A stretch of DNA of 64,000 bases from Taiwanofungus camphoratus (taxonomy: Eukaryota > Basidiomycota > Agaricomycetes > Polyporales > Taiwanofungaceae), in the NCBI GenBank assembly GCA_003999685.1, contig CP021222.1:1116001-1180000 (forward strand). The letters run 5' to 3'. Positions 34,811 to 47,129 of the stretch are shown here, piece after piece. The first letter of the stretch is position 1; the number at the start of each line of letters is the position of its first letter. A model generated the notes under the pieces. It did no database searches and was not told where the DNA came from. It saw nothing but the letters and a program-made list of their open reading frames with translations. The translations under genes and the position numbers were made by a program.

Positions 34811-36343
34811 ATGCCCGGTGCGACTGTAATGCACGCTGCCATGTTTGCTATGGGTGCCCTCGTCGGTGGTGGTGTTGCTACCGCGGTCGGTGCGAGAAGA
34901 CGGCAAATTGGACTACCTCCAGGGCCTGCGCCGGCGATGACGACCACGCCAGTGCAGACGCCTCAAGCGCCGATTGTTGATGTGCGGCCAGGCGGGGTCA
35001 CGCAGATAACTAGTCCTGCGTCGGTTGTCACCTCGCTCGAGCCACCAGTGCTGAAGTATGGAAATCCTGGTGCGTGTTTTCTCCGGATCGGCTTTGAGTG
35101 ACGAGAAAGAGTACAAGCTTCCGTTGGCTCCTTGGATTGTACGAACGGATGAATCATTGATAGTCGTTCTTTCCTCACAGGTCCAATTTCCGATAGACTG
35201 ATTCGTATAGCATATGTTGCTGGTTATGACCGGCGACTGCGTCATCCTGCTTGGGTATCTACTTTTGAGCTTCAAGCCTACAGTTATACTGAGGATGAAT
35301 ATCGCTAGACCGCCGAGCATCTTACTCTCGCGTCCCTTGGAAAATCCGCTTTGGAACAACCTCCCTCGAATAGTGAGACTGGGGACCGGTCCCAATCCAC
35401 CTTTACTGAGGACGAGTCTGTCCCTGCGCTGTTCCGCGCAAAACTTCAAGATTATTTTAAAAGTGGATATGATCGTGGTCATATGTGGGCTTCATGTTCC
35501 GTACTCCTTGTCGTTGATTGATCGAGTATGTGAGAACAGGGTCCCTGCTGCCGACGCCAAATCTTCTCAGGTAGGTTTCATCGACCGATGAAGCACTTTA
35601 TTACTTTACAATCTAGAACTACAGGCTGCAATGGATGAAACCTTCTTTCTGACAAATATTGCTCCGCAAGTTGGAGTCGGTTTTAACAGACATTGTATGT
35701 TCTATAGTCTCTCCCTCACTGCGACATCCGTGATTCATGTCCACGCTTTAGATTGGGCATACCTGGAAGACTGGTGTCGTCGATTGACATCTTCCTTCGC
35801 GGACGTATATGTCTTCACAATCCCTCTGTACCTACCCAAACTTGATTCAGATGGTAAATGGCGAGTGGTCAGTGGTTTCTCATTATATAGCTGATTTTGA
35901 TCGCTGATTCGGTCGCCTTGTTTGTGCTTGTCCGTAGCATCATGAAGTCATCGGTTCGCCACCGAATGTTGCTGTCCCGACACATTTTGCAAAGGTAGTG
36001 CTGACATCGAAGCCATCCTCGCCGTCAACGCCGGACATACCGGAGATTTCAACCGGAGCGTTCGTGCTGCCTAATGCACCGATACCAGATGAGGCAAGGC
36101 TCGAAAACTTTATCATGCCCGGTATGTATCCGTGAGGTGCTGCAAACTGCAAAAGATTCTGAGACATATTGCCTTGCAGTTGAAGCTGTAGAACGTGCTG
36201 CAGGTCTAACACTGTTCTCTGACACTGTTAAAGCGTCCTCAAAACATATCTGTAAGACGACAAAGTGCGAAGTCATAGTGAGGAGGTTTGATGATGCACA
36301 GAAGCGACCAGAAATGCGGAGGGCAGTGTCCGCCCCCCGCTAG
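34811..36343 (+). CDS. NUC1: Mitochondrial endonuclease G (NUC1), DNA/RNA non-specific nuclease
   Basis: A non-specific nuclease of the mitochondrial inner membrane or intermembrane space, involved in DNA degradation and apoptosis-like death. The start gives MPGATVMHAAMFAMGALVGG, a hydrophobic segment followed by GARRRQ, fitting a membrane anchor. After a linker come KYGNPG and ISDRLIRIAYVAGYDRRLR. Introns then join HPAW to TAEHLTLASLG and GYDRGHM to VPAADAKSS. The DRGHM motif holds the catalytic histidine and is split by the intron. TFFLTNIAPQVG and NRHYWAYLEDWCRRLT hold the metal-binding asparagine region. The tail includes VVLTSKPSSP, IPEISTGAFVLPNAP and VEAVERAAGLTLF, all family features. 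Reconstructed through about eight short introns; all key residues are present. Confidence 0.92.
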
Positions 36344-36488
36344 TGCTTTCGTGTAACTTACACATCGCACTTATTTCGTGGGAGATGATCATGGATGCCT
36401 GAATTTCCTGACGATGACAGGCTCTGGTGAATGTTTGATAGTTAAGATTTGTCACTCCATGAACACGGTTGAATAATGCAATGATCAA

Positions 36489-37566
36489 TTAGAAGTCAGA
36501 TAACATATCCTTGACTCCAGACCAATACTCCTTGTCTACCCGAGGTTCGATTTCCTCTTTTGTGAGCCATGCAAAATCCAAAATGTTCTTTGCATCTGGT
36601 TGCACTTGACCTGCCAGAATATGGGCCTTGTAGAAGAATATGTAGCTCTATCGGATGGGAAAGAGTACCGTCATGCCAAATATATTATGATACTGAGAGG
36701 AAGACTCACTTTGGCTAGGGACAACTCGTCCGCACCTGTTGGTCGAGAGGGCTCATAGACGCCTATCGGATTCCGGCTCACTACCCAGGTATCCATCAGT
36801 TTACCACATTCTGCATGGAGATCTCTCTCTGCAGCCTGAATGCCCGACGCGTGAGGTGAGGTACATGGTAAGAGTACAATAGCACCAACACATACTTCAT
36901 GCAGCAGTTCACCCTCCTGAATACCTCCTTGCGGAAACCTCCACGCCGAATTACCTGCAGGATCTCTACCCTGTAGTAGGAGGTATATATTGCGCTCTCC
37001 TTGTCGGTCCAAGCTTCTCACGTCTCCCTTGATGTCCGCTTCATGTACCCTTGGCATTGGTTCTTCCGTTTTGGCTTCGCCAATGACCTCGGCAGACCCA
37101 GCTGCACCAGCGTCCGCATCTGTTGTGGTCCCCTTGCGTCTCACGAAAGTTGGACCTCCAAAAGTCAAGCGCTCGCGCTCCTGTTCTTCCTCAACAAACT
37201 TGCCCTCGAGAAGCGAGCCAGCTTTGAAGTAAAATTCGCTGGGAAACGGGTTGAACAGCGCACGTTGTATTCGTGCATGGTAAGAATAGTAGGAGCGTTC
37301 GAACAGACTGGGTGTGCGTGTAATGATCGGAGAGCGGTTGAGAATTACGGCAGCATTAATGGTAGGCTTTGATGGATTTTGACTTGAGTTTGGAGGTCGT
37401 TTTGGAGATGACGAGGAAGGTCCTGCAATATCACTAACAGTCGCTAAGGAACGATGCGAACATAGTACTATCAAGCATGGAGTCAGAAATGCTGCCAGAG
37501 GACACAATACCGATAACTACCTTTTGTGTGTGTCCTACATGTAGACAACGCATTCCGGGATAACAT
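36489..37566 (-). CDS. MRPL17: Mitochondrial large-subunit ribosomal protein mL46 (Nudix-like)
   Basis: A subunit of the mitochondrial 54S ribosome that carries a degenerate Nudix fold. The first exon (ATG 37566) encodes MLSRNALSTCRTHK and splices to LCSHRSLATVSDIAG, a typical matrix-targeting leader rich in Arg, Ser and Leu. The conserved N-terminal domain contains AAVILNRSPIITRTPS and FERSYYSYHARI. The Nudix-like half has GERNIYLLLQGRD, WRFPQGGIQEGELLHE, AAERDLHAECG and MDTWVVSRNPIGVYE. The end is DFAWLTKEEIEPRVD, followed by EYWSGVKDMLSDF. Length and order match yeast Mrpl17. It shares a 176-base promoter with V-ATPase subunit H. Confidence 0.93.
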
Positions 37567-37742
37567 TCCAGCAGGACGGCAGTCTGTCCTCGTTATTGAG
37601 TAAGTGCCAGAGAATCGAAAACCTATAAAAGTCACGTGCCTGAAGATCCCCAAACGTGTGCTTGAGGGAGCCGCGCGCTGACGCCCATTGACCGGGTTCA
37701 GCTACAATTCTCCAAACCTCAGTGACCTTCCTTTCTTCCGCA
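37567..37742. promoter_or_regulatory. Divergent promoter of mL46 and V-ATPase subunit H
   Basis: The region holds TATAAAA at 37624-37630, directly followed by an E-box in GTCACGTGCC at 37631-37640. Such compact bidirectional promoters recur in this window. Confidence 0.5.
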
Positions 37743-39705
37743 ATGTCAATTCCCCTCGTTTCAAACGCCTACCTTGACGAGAGTTCTGCGAAGATCCGAT
37801 CCAAACCCGTTCCATGGGAGGTGCAGTCATTGGGTCTCGTGTCTTGGGATGCATACTGACCTTGTTTGGACTGATAGGGCTACCAACGCGCCGGTCTTAT
37901 TACTGTGGAGGAACTGGCACTCATCAAGAAAGTAGACCGCCAACCAAAAACGAAGATAGACTCTATTCTTCTGTCTGACGGTCAATCTTATGCTCTACTA
38001 TATCTCCGCCTCCTCAAGAAGCTGCAGAGAGTGGACACCCAACAATGCATCCTCATTCTCATTACGGATGCTATAACAGGCACGTTTTCCGTTTAGTTTG
38101 CGTGCAATTGTGGATATAACGACTAAGTAACCCGATGCAGATCGCGAGGAGCGCATACCCTTGTTCACAAGAAGCAAAGAGACTGATCCGGACCTTCCCT
38201 ACGGTCCTCTATTACGGTGTGTTCTTTTCGGTTTTGACATGCTCCGTTGAGCTACTCATTTTATTTCCCAGAATACTAGACTCGCAAGATGATTTTGTTC
38301 AACTTAAAGCGACTCAGATCTTGACAATTCTTTTCAGGTTGTTGATTTTCTGTTAATCTTCCCTTACGATATCACTGATCGTTTTCATCTTGCGCAGTTC
38401 TGAATCTCTTCCGCTTCACCCACAACAATTACAACTTTTTCTCAATGCCTTCACGTCTTTCATTGCGAGCGATCCTCACAAATGTGACGTTGCCGTACAA
38501 TGTCTGGAAGCTGTTCTTCCCCGTCCTGAGTGCCGCAGAGCCGTTTGGGCAAAGCCATCCCTTATTGCGGGGTACGTCAAATGCAAGAATACCAATGAAC
38601 CAGCAATTAACATATCTCCCTCCCGCCAGTCTAGTAGATATCTTGAAACGTAACCCTGGTCCACAAATGAGCTACCAAGTTGGATTCTGTTTATGGCTTC
38701 TCACATTCGAACAGGAGATAGCGGAACAGATCAATAAGTATGTTGTCCTCGAATTAGTGTAAACCATAACCTTACACGAACAATCTGCGATGTAGGAAGT
38801 TCGACATTATACCCACTCTCATTGAAGTTGCGCAAGCTGCCGCGAAGGAGAAAGTCATCCGTGTTATTGTTGCCACATTCCGAGTTGCGTATCAAGTGTC
38901 TCTTACTAGCAGAAGAACTGGACTCCAAATGATTATAAATGACTTCTCGATGATATCCCCGATCTTCATTCTGACATATCATCAAATCTATAGAACTTGG
39001 TCTCAAAAGCGCCTTCGGCTAATCTTCCGGCGATGCTTGTTGCAAACCTTCTGCCATTCGCTAAGAATCTATGTGCGCGAAAGTGGTCTGACGAAGACAT
39101 TATCGAGGATGTACAGTATCTCCGGGACGAACTCAATGCGAGATTTGAGAGCATGACGTACGTAACATTTTGATCATTCTTGTTTAGTATCCTCCAATTC
39201 ATGCCTATCTTCACTCTGAACAGAACGTATGATGAATACACCTCTGAATTGACTTCGGGTCATCTGTCATGGACACCTGTGCATGATTCTGACCTCTTTT
39301 GGAAAGAGAATGCCACCAAGTTGAATGATAGAGATTATGCCCAGCTCAAGTACATCATTTTCAATGTGTATTGGACTTACTTCTAATGTTATCACTTGCA
39401 GGACTTTGATTGAACTGCTGCAAGAATCAAATGACGCAACCGTTCTTGCAGTCGCGGCTCACGACATAGGGCAGTACGTCAAACATTACGAACGAGGCAA
39501 AAAGTCGGTCTCGTGTTCTAGATGCCCTTTAATCAATGTCTGATCTCTTCTCGATTTTGCTTTGCTGCATAATGCTAGGGTCCTGACGGAACTAGGTGGG
39601 AAAACACGCGTGATGGAGCTCATGTCTCACGAGAATCCAGATGTACGATACCAGGCGTTAATTTCGGTACAACGCCTCGTCAGTCATCCATGGGCGGCTG
39701 TTTAG
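37743..39705 (+). CDS. VMA13: V-type proton ATPase subunit H
   Basis: A regulatory subunit of the peripheral V1 sector, needed to activate the vacuolar proton pump and to silence free V1. The start gives [18 protein letters not shown], as in fungal Vma13. Armadillo/HEAT-like helices follow across about ten exons: [33 protein letters not shown] and [16 protein letters not shown]. Later parts are [39 protein letters not shown] and [18 protein letters not shown]. The C-terminal domain includes [37 protein letters not shown] and [14 protein letters not shown]. The protein ends with [18 protein letters not shown] and a stop at 39705. The full conserved length is present. Confidence 0.94.
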
Positions 39706-40072
39706 CATGCTGCTTCGCACATGCAGTCTGAAACAGCTTGAATTGAGCCGTTTATTCAGCACATTGTACCATCGTCTTTTTTTTGCTATTCCTCAGATGA
39801 TTTATACTTCGATGTCAGAAGTCACTATATCGTTCACCGCATGTACATTGCTCCATAAGCAAGTAACACAAACACAAACGTACGCGGATAACCACATTAT
39901 ATGGTAAAGAGACATAAGTTATTTGTCAGAGCCATGAAGACGACCCTTCACAGCGCTCAATGAAGAACTCTAAATTCGTCTATTCGTACAGTACACTGCT
40001 GCAACTAGGACAATCCAAATTAGTCAAGGGCCTATCCTAATCTTATGTCCTATTGACTGACATCTCGGGTTT
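39706..40072. other. Intergenic, convergent 3' regions
   Basis: Between the stops of VMA13 (+) and DUR3 (-). Nothing beyond likely 3' untranslated sequence is visible. Confidence 0.5.
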
Positions 40073-42583
40073 TCATGCAACAGGCATTACTGCGTCTTTC
40101 TTTTTGCGTGGATCGCTGCGAAATGTGTCCCTGATTAAACCTTTACAAATTTCCAGCATGGCCCTGCGACTTTCCCAGACAGGCAGAATGGAAGTGATAA
40201 AAGCCGCAATGAAGAGCCATACCACACATATGATCACCCAGCCCCTGAAAAAGTGCAGAGAAAAGACGTAGTGCGAAAGGAACATTGGGATCGGAATGAG
40301 CTGTGTCCAGTTCAGTTACTGCCAGCACAATGGAAGAAGGCATGAATCTTACGAAGACAATGATGAAGCTCATGATCAGGGATAACCATGTCGCCACTTT
40401 CAGTGACTTCTCGAGCTCTTGATAATTCTCGGGCTGTTCTTCAAAGGATGCCTCTTTGAGAGACGAGGTCCGGTTGACTGCCTCAGCTTTTCCGCTACCC
40501 TTCTCAGAATCGACGGCACTCAAGGGTACATCAATGACCTGAGAGGTGGTCTGCATCTGATCAGCACGGTCCTGATCGAGTGCACGTCCACGCGGGTTGA
40601 TCTTCTTAGTTTCTGACCAATCGAATTTGTTGTCTGGCTTGATCAGAGTGATCATGATCGAGATGAGGGCGCCCGAGCAACACGAGCCCATATTTCCCGC
40701 CAGATTGGGATATATATATCCTGCACACCAAGGAGGTCAGAAAATGGCGGTCAAGTCTCCAATATACCTCACCCGTTGTTTCGACGGTGACCGATCCATA
40801 GTGAACCTTAGCGACGACAAGCCAGCAGATGAGACCAATGCAGGTACCACTGAGAGCACCGCTAATGGCTGCAACGCCTGTCTGTTTACGCCATAACACG
40901 CTAAATACGATGGGCCCGACAGCGGCCGTGTATATAGTTCCTGAGAAAAGGAATAGCCAGTTGAGTGATATTCCAATGCCATTCCAAAGGCACGCGATGC
41001 AGGACATGATGACGGCCCAGACCGCAACCATGATGTGCGAGACACGAATGAGGACATCAGGCGATGCCTACCAACTTAGTAAGCGGGGATGTCTGCAGTA
41101 TGATACCTAGCGAGACGTACATCTGGCTTGAAGTGGATCTGGTAAAGGTCGAAGGTAAGAATTGATGACGTCGCAATCATTTCAGAGGAGGCTGCGGACG
41201 TCACAGCCATGAAAAGTAAGATCAACTAGAGTCATGCTCAACACACGTCCTGAAGGAATTATGGAATTGTTCTAACCATCGCAGCAGCACCTCCTTTACC
41301 TAGGATAGCGACAACACCGGCCGGGGACGCAAGACCAGCATCGATTTGGGCCGGTGATAAACCACCAGGGAACGGAAAGGTGGGATCTGCAGCGGAAATA
41401 TTTGGATCATCGATCAAAAATACAGAGACGCCTAGGCTCGACTGACTGTTGGATAACGCAACTGCTGCAAGACCCATGACGGTTGAAAATGTCAGAGGGA
41501 CAGCGAACCACGCTATGCCACCCATCAAGTAAGCGTGGACCGCGGTCTTCGCTTTCGATGCGATCGCTCGTTGCCAATAACCCTATAAGTCAAAAAGATA
41601 AGCTATTGTGTCATTAGAGTAAAATTACCAGTGCTATACTTGCCTGGTCGAGCATAACAGTGCCAAGCCCACCAAAAATCTGGATCACCATGAAGACAAG
41701 TCCATCTTTTTGACGTTTATGGAGTCAATCTATTACAGACGGCGAAGGAGCGTGGACATTTACAATTTGATTTGAGTGTCATGTATGAACCATCTGCGTT
41801 GCCAGACACAGGGCGTTCCACAGCTGCGCGCTGCAGTAGGCGGTACATGCCATCAATACCGCCAATCAGGTCCGTCTCCGCATAGGTGTAGAAGAAGAAA
41901 TAGAGAATGATGATCATGAGGATGAGCGTGTGAGAATAGTCACCTGTAATAGTCTCGAGTCAAACTGCTCAGCACAAAGTAGCAAGTATAATAGACCTAC
42001 ATAGGAAAGTAGCCCGAAGACCGCCGAGAATAACGTATATAACGACACCGACTGGTATTAAGAAGTTGGCGGCATAGACGTTCATTCCAGTAAAGGCATT
42101 AACAACTGCACTACCGCCGAGCAGGAGCATACTCGACACGATCAGATTGGTCACAAGAGCATAAGTTGCGAAAACGAAGTGAGCCGCATTCCCGTATCGG
42201 GCATGTACAATCTCAAGGTAGGTATGGCAGTATGGTGCAATCATTTTGACACGAACTGCGAGTACCGCCATGAAGAATATTTGGAGGGTTGCGCCTGCCG
42301 CATAGTAGTATCCTCCGCAAAGGCCATATTCGTATGTGACGGTCGAGCTCTGCAGGAGAGTCGCCGCCCACGTCCACGCAGAGACGATGCCAGATGCGAT
42401 CAGGCCAGGCTTCACAGAACGCGATGCGGTGTTGAACTCTTCGGAAGTGGCGGTCTTGAAGCTCGTGTACCGATTCTGAAGGGTGGAAAGACCCATCATG
42501 ATCACTGCGAAAACGAAGCCAATCCCCAGAACAACGCCATAGCCGGTACCCTGCGTGAGTACTTGGGCCCCTTCGGTGGACAT
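40073..42583 (-). CDS. DUR3: Urea/polyamine transporter of the sodium:solute symporter family, Dur3 type
   Basis: A plasma-membrane, proton-coupled high-affinity urea importer, supplying nitrogen when better sources are scarce. The start at 42583 gives MSTEGAQVLTQGTGYGVVLG. Transmembrane helices follow: FVFAVIMMGLSTLQNRYT, GLIASGIVSAWTWAATLL, QSSTVTYEYGLCGGYYYAAG, FFMAVLAVRVKMIAPYCHTY and VIYVILGGLRATFL. This is the signature order of fungal Dur3. Later helices include GGIAWFAVPLTFSTVMGLAA, VFSVLWRKQTGVAAISGALS and a C-terminal GWVIICVVWLFIAAFITSIL. The hydrophilic C-terminal part has a Glu/Lys-rich loop before the last helices and ends DPRKKKDAVMPVA. An upstream in-frame Met exists, but the conserved start fits the family better. 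GATA motifs lie upstream. Confidence 0.93.
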
Positions 42584-43593
42584 GGCAGCGATCGTGGAAG
42601 AGTATAGACAGTGACCGAGCACAAACGCATGAACATCGAACAAGCGAAGATATAGCCACCGTCATGCATACGTTCAGTAAGCAAAGGAGTTGCTTATCGA
42701 CGTCGTTGTCTCGATAAGGACTAGAGACAACGGGCACCGGTGAGAAGCTGTCAGATTGGAGTGTTCTGCTATCATTTGAGGAGATACGGTTAAGTCAGCC
42801 TGATACTACGCGAAAGCTTCAAGCGATAAGCCAGGGTCAATGCATAAATAAGTGGACCCTCACATCTTCCTGAGAGCGCTGAAATGTGGAACACAACTTC
42901 CGTCTCGCTCACGTTCAATGGAATGCCAAGCGCAGGAGACCAGGTCTATTATAAGAGACATCAAGCTTTGACTGTATTGCCTATGTCAGAAGACTGTTCT
43001 GTCTGGAGAAACTTCTGATCGTACCGAGCTCTGTTCTCCGGTCCAAAGTTGAGGTCGAGACATTCCGGACATGTGTACTACTTGTGCTTCTTGAGACTTC
43101 GTGGAGCTATCAGCTGAGGGTATATAATAAGGAAGGAGGTCGATAGGGCCTGAGACTCGTCCACCCAGTAGATAACAACATGTGGTGAATCTGCAAGTGG
43201 AAAATTTCCCCACGGGCGGTAAAAATGTCTCGTAGACCCTAAAGAAGCGCTAATGAGAACAAAACTGTCCGGGAAAATGCCACCTCTGAGCCACCTATGG
43301 CTTTGAAGCGAGTTGGGGATGATCCGGGAGTAGCGCTTAGGATCTACGGCATTCGTGTATCTTCGCCTCTTCAAAGACACACCGAGTGAGCGAAGGCCAA
43401 GTTTGATATGTTCATCTCATGTTCGGTGAGCATGCATCATAAGTAAAACATTGAATCGAGCAAGGTATAAACGCGTTAGTTTAGATAAGATAAGATTAGA
43501 TGACTCTTAGCGTCATTGATCTCGCAGCGCCAACCAACGACACCTTAGGCTGCAAGCTCGGAAAGGCGTCGGAGCGGCTGCTGTCTTTTCTCA
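42584..43593. promoter_or_regulatory. Divergent region of DUR3 and YME2 with GATA motifs
   Basis: Upstream of DUR3 are CTTATC at 42693-42698 and GATAAG at 42713-42718 and 42825-42830. A doubled GATAAGATAAG lies at 43484-43494, nearer YME2. GATA zinc-finger factors of AreA/Gln3 type use such sites to induce urea-uptake genes under nitrogen limitation. A minus-strand frame at 43078-43380 has no ATG start and no recognised motif. Confidence 0.5.
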
Positions 43594-46500
43594 ATGTCAT
43601 CTCCTGCAACTGCGTCCCGGATTTCACATTTATTTTTTCGCAGTGCGGCGCCTTGCATACTTTCTACACACCCTAGTTTAAATTGCAGACGGTATTCTGA
43701 CGATGTTACAGTAGCCAACCCGCAGAAGACGAGGGACGAGGGAAACGACGTGCGTATTATACTCCCCGTAAGCTGGCTATAATTTGTATTCATCTATTGC
43801 AGACAAGAGAGGGCTGGTTGTTTATCGACTCTGTTTTTCCTGTTCGCCTGGGTACCTGGGAGTGCGTTGACTGCTTGACGCTCCTTCGGGCAATCATTGA
43901 TGCAACTCTTAGCTTTCGTCACTATATAGGATATTTCCGGGAAGAGACTCTTCTTACCAGACTTCACTCGCTGTTGTCCAACGTTAAGACAAGCGAATTC
44001 AACGTTCTGTCACTTGAGCCACACCTAAAGGATGGCGGGGTTTTCATTCGGTTCCAATATAGCGCGGGCGAGTCAGAGAACGCTCTGCAAGCCATTTTGA
44101 AGGATGTGAGGGTGGAGGTAGCGCAACATGGCGGTGTGCCTTCCTGGTCTGGGCTGTCCAGGGGGGATGCATGGCTGGTGAAGGGAAAGCCTTGGCGCGA
44201 GGTATACCAAAATCAACATTCCTCTCGCGCCCGCGCTGACAACATTTCAGGACATGAACCGATTCGCATCTCCCATACTCAAAGTTGCTTTCGATGGGCC
44301 TGATGTCCAAGAGGAGTCCCTCTACAGCCTCCTTCGCGTATGTCTCCTGCACTGTCCCCTCGCTGTTCTCCTCACTCCACGCTTGCACATTGGCAGCCAT
44401 ACGGACACATTCAAAATCTGACACAGCCGAGTCCCGCGCCCTCCGCCGGTGCACTACGCTTCTCCACCGTCACCTTCAACCGCCTGCGTGCCGCGGTCGT
44501 CGCGCGCAACGCGATTCACGGGGCGCACGTTCCGCCTTGCACGTCGTCGCCGACTGCTACAACGCTCCGCACCAGCTACGACGCTCCCATGCAAGCACAC
44601 GTAATACGAGACTATGTCACGAGCCATCCACGGATATTCCTGCCGGTGCTGTTTTTCTTGGTGGGGACGTTGACATATACCGTGAGTCATTGAAGATTCG
44701 GCGCCCCAATTTACTTTGACGTGAGGGACAGATTTTCGATCCGATACGTGTACTCTCAGTGGAAGGGAAGATGGAGGGCTGGTTCGACATTCGGCGTGCG
44801 TCCGCTTTTCATTCTACATGATCTAAGTATTGAGGGTGCTGTAGAATTTAAGTTCTACCAGTGGCTTAGGACGAATACTCTCGAGAGGTTCTCACTCATG
44901 ACCACTTCCGATACGGAGGATCGCACGTCTTCACCTGGAGAGGGAGTGTGGAAGGAGCGGAAAGACGCACAGGGTGCACTGGAGAGGTATCTAACAGACA
45001 TGCCCAGTGGGTGTTCCGTTGCAAGCGGAGACGATTTACTTTATGCCGATCCCATCTGTAGATACCGTCGCGTTCGTGCACGGGCCGCAAGGTAGTGGCA
45101 GGTCCCGCATGATCTCCATTGCACTCGAGGAGGCCGGACGGCACGTTCCCTGACTCTTCTTACTTTTTCTGTAATGCTGACTTTAGGCGCGCTCGTCCAT
45201 AGGAAAGCGCTTATCATTGATGTCAGTGAACTCTCAAAGGCGAGCTCCGATACCGCGCTTGTGACCGCGCTCGCGCAGCAGACGGGTTACTGGCCAGTTT
45301 TCTCTATCTTCAATTCGCTCAACAATCTCATCGATCTTGCGAGTGTCGGATTGATCGGGCAGAAGGGTGCGCACTTTCGATACCATGATCCATCTATGAT
45401 GTTCTGCTAAGTCAATGTGACATGCTGATGCATTACCTCAGCGGGGCTGAGCTCATCACTCACAGACCAGCTGAAGCAGGTCCTCGAGGTGGTCGGCACG
45501 GGCCTCGCGCGTGTGAACACCTTGCACCGGCGAGCTAGCGACCATGCTGTCAAGGCAGCGCATGTTGCGAGCCAGCGCCGCGAAGAGGAGGCGCGGCTCC
45601 GGACACGGATCCGCGAGGGGCGCTGGCACGACGGACGACTGGACTGTGTCGCCGGGAATGGTGTCATGTGCGAGCTCGGTATCGGGGATGAAGAATTCGG
45701 GGATTCAGAGGCGGGGGTGAGCGGGAGCTCGGACAAGAAGGACGAGCAAGAAGGCGGAGAGAAGCACAAGGATACGAGAGAGACAGAGAGGAGGCAACCG
45801 AGCGTAGAGCATATGCAGGCGGTCGAGTCGATGCCTGTTGTGATCATTCGCGGCTTTGAGTCGAAGGGGGGTGGATCTCGCAGAGAGGAACTTCTGAACG
45901 TGTTAGCGCACTGGGCTGCCACATTAGAGGAGAATCAGGTGCATGTCATTCATCTTCCTATACTCCTATGTCTGATAGTTCGCTTCCATTCGCAAGATTG
46001 CACATGTGGTGGTTGTGAGCGACAATCGCGAGAATGCAAAGAAACTTGCCAAAGGTAGATATCCTATTATTTTGTCAGAATCTGCATTGATCTCTGTTGC
46101 CAGCACTTCCATCGCAGCCGCTCAACCTCATAGCTCTGTCCGATGCGGATAACCATAGTGCCTTATCCTTTATCAAGCAGAAACTTCATGATGACGGTAC
46201 CGCCGTTGAGTTCACTAGCGTGCAAAAATCATATGTTCAACGCCTTGGGGGGCGAGCTAGTGATCTTGAGAGTGTACGTATAGCCAGTTCATTGTTCTAT
46301 ATATTCTGGATTCCTCATGGTGCGTATGTTGCATCAGCTAATCCACAAGATCCGAAATGGCCAATCTATTGAGGAGGCCATTGAGGATATAATTGTTCGC
46401 GGTGTCAGCGAGATTCGTAAAAACGCCTTCGGCGACGACAGTGAGGATGCGAAGAACCTTCCGTGGACACGGGAGCAGGCCTGGACCTTAATGAAGAGGC

Positions 46501-47129
46501 TAGCAAAGCAGCCAGAGGTGATGATCATCTTGGAATGATTTGCTAAGTGTCTCTTCGTGCTCATTTCTCTCAACTTAGATTTCATATCATGAGGTTCTGA
46601 TGGATTTCCCCTTCAAAAATGATGAAGCACCTTTACGACACATGGAACACGCCGAGCTCATCGCTATAGGTACTGAAAATGGTGAGACTTACGAGAGCAT
46701 TACTGTCCTTCACTTACCTTGAACTACCCTCTGCAGGCCGTCCATCCACTATAAGACCTGGAAAACCAGTATATAAATATGTGTTCGAGCGGTTGGTTCA
46801 AGGTCTGTCAAGCCTTATCTACATAGACATTATCTTGACATCAGTGTTGTCGGTCTTCATTAGACTCCGTTTTTCGTGCTATGCAAGACCTTGCAATGAA
46901 TGAGAAAGTGATAGCAGCAGCAGAGAGCACTGTCAAGGCTTGCGAGCAAGAGCTTATTACCTTAAAAGATGTTGACGCTGGGACAGCTGACTGGTTAGGC
47001 TCTAGAAGGGCCGTAAAAGAGCGCAGTTATTTCCTTCTTAAAAAGATGCAGGATGCAGAAGAGAAGATTGAGGCACTGGAGAAGCAGAATTTACAGTTGA
47101 AGAGATCACTTTCTACAAGAGGGTTATAG
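43594..47129 (+). CDS. YME2: Mitochondrial escape protein 2 (Yme2/Rna12), RRM and AAA-like domains
   Basis: An inner-membrane protein that helps maintain mitochondrial DNA nucleoids and limits DNA escape from the organelle. The start gives MSSPATASRISHLFFRSA, then CILSTHPSLNCRRYSDD, a matrix-targeting leader. TREGWLFIDSVFPVRLGTW and RHYIGYFREETLLTRLHSLL are family-specific. An RRM spans ILKVAFDGPDVQEESLYSLL to ALRFSTVTFNRLRAA. A single membrane helix follows (IFLPVLFFLVGTLTYT). The C-terminal Rna12 domain has a P-loop-like FVHGPQGSGRSR, ALIIDVSELSKASSD, VVIIRGFESKG and HVVVVSDNRENAKKLAKALP. The end is a coiled coil (DAEEKIEALEKQNLQLK) stopping at 47129. An acidic/Lys-rich insertion near 45700-45790 is poorly conserved sequence. 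About a dozen introns. Confidence 0.92.

Noticed and set aside
43078-43380. Minus-strand frame with coding-like composition between DUR3 and YME2
   Set aside because: Opens with TTG rather than ATG, has no convincing upstream exon and no recognised domain. A decayed gene is possible but not supportable.
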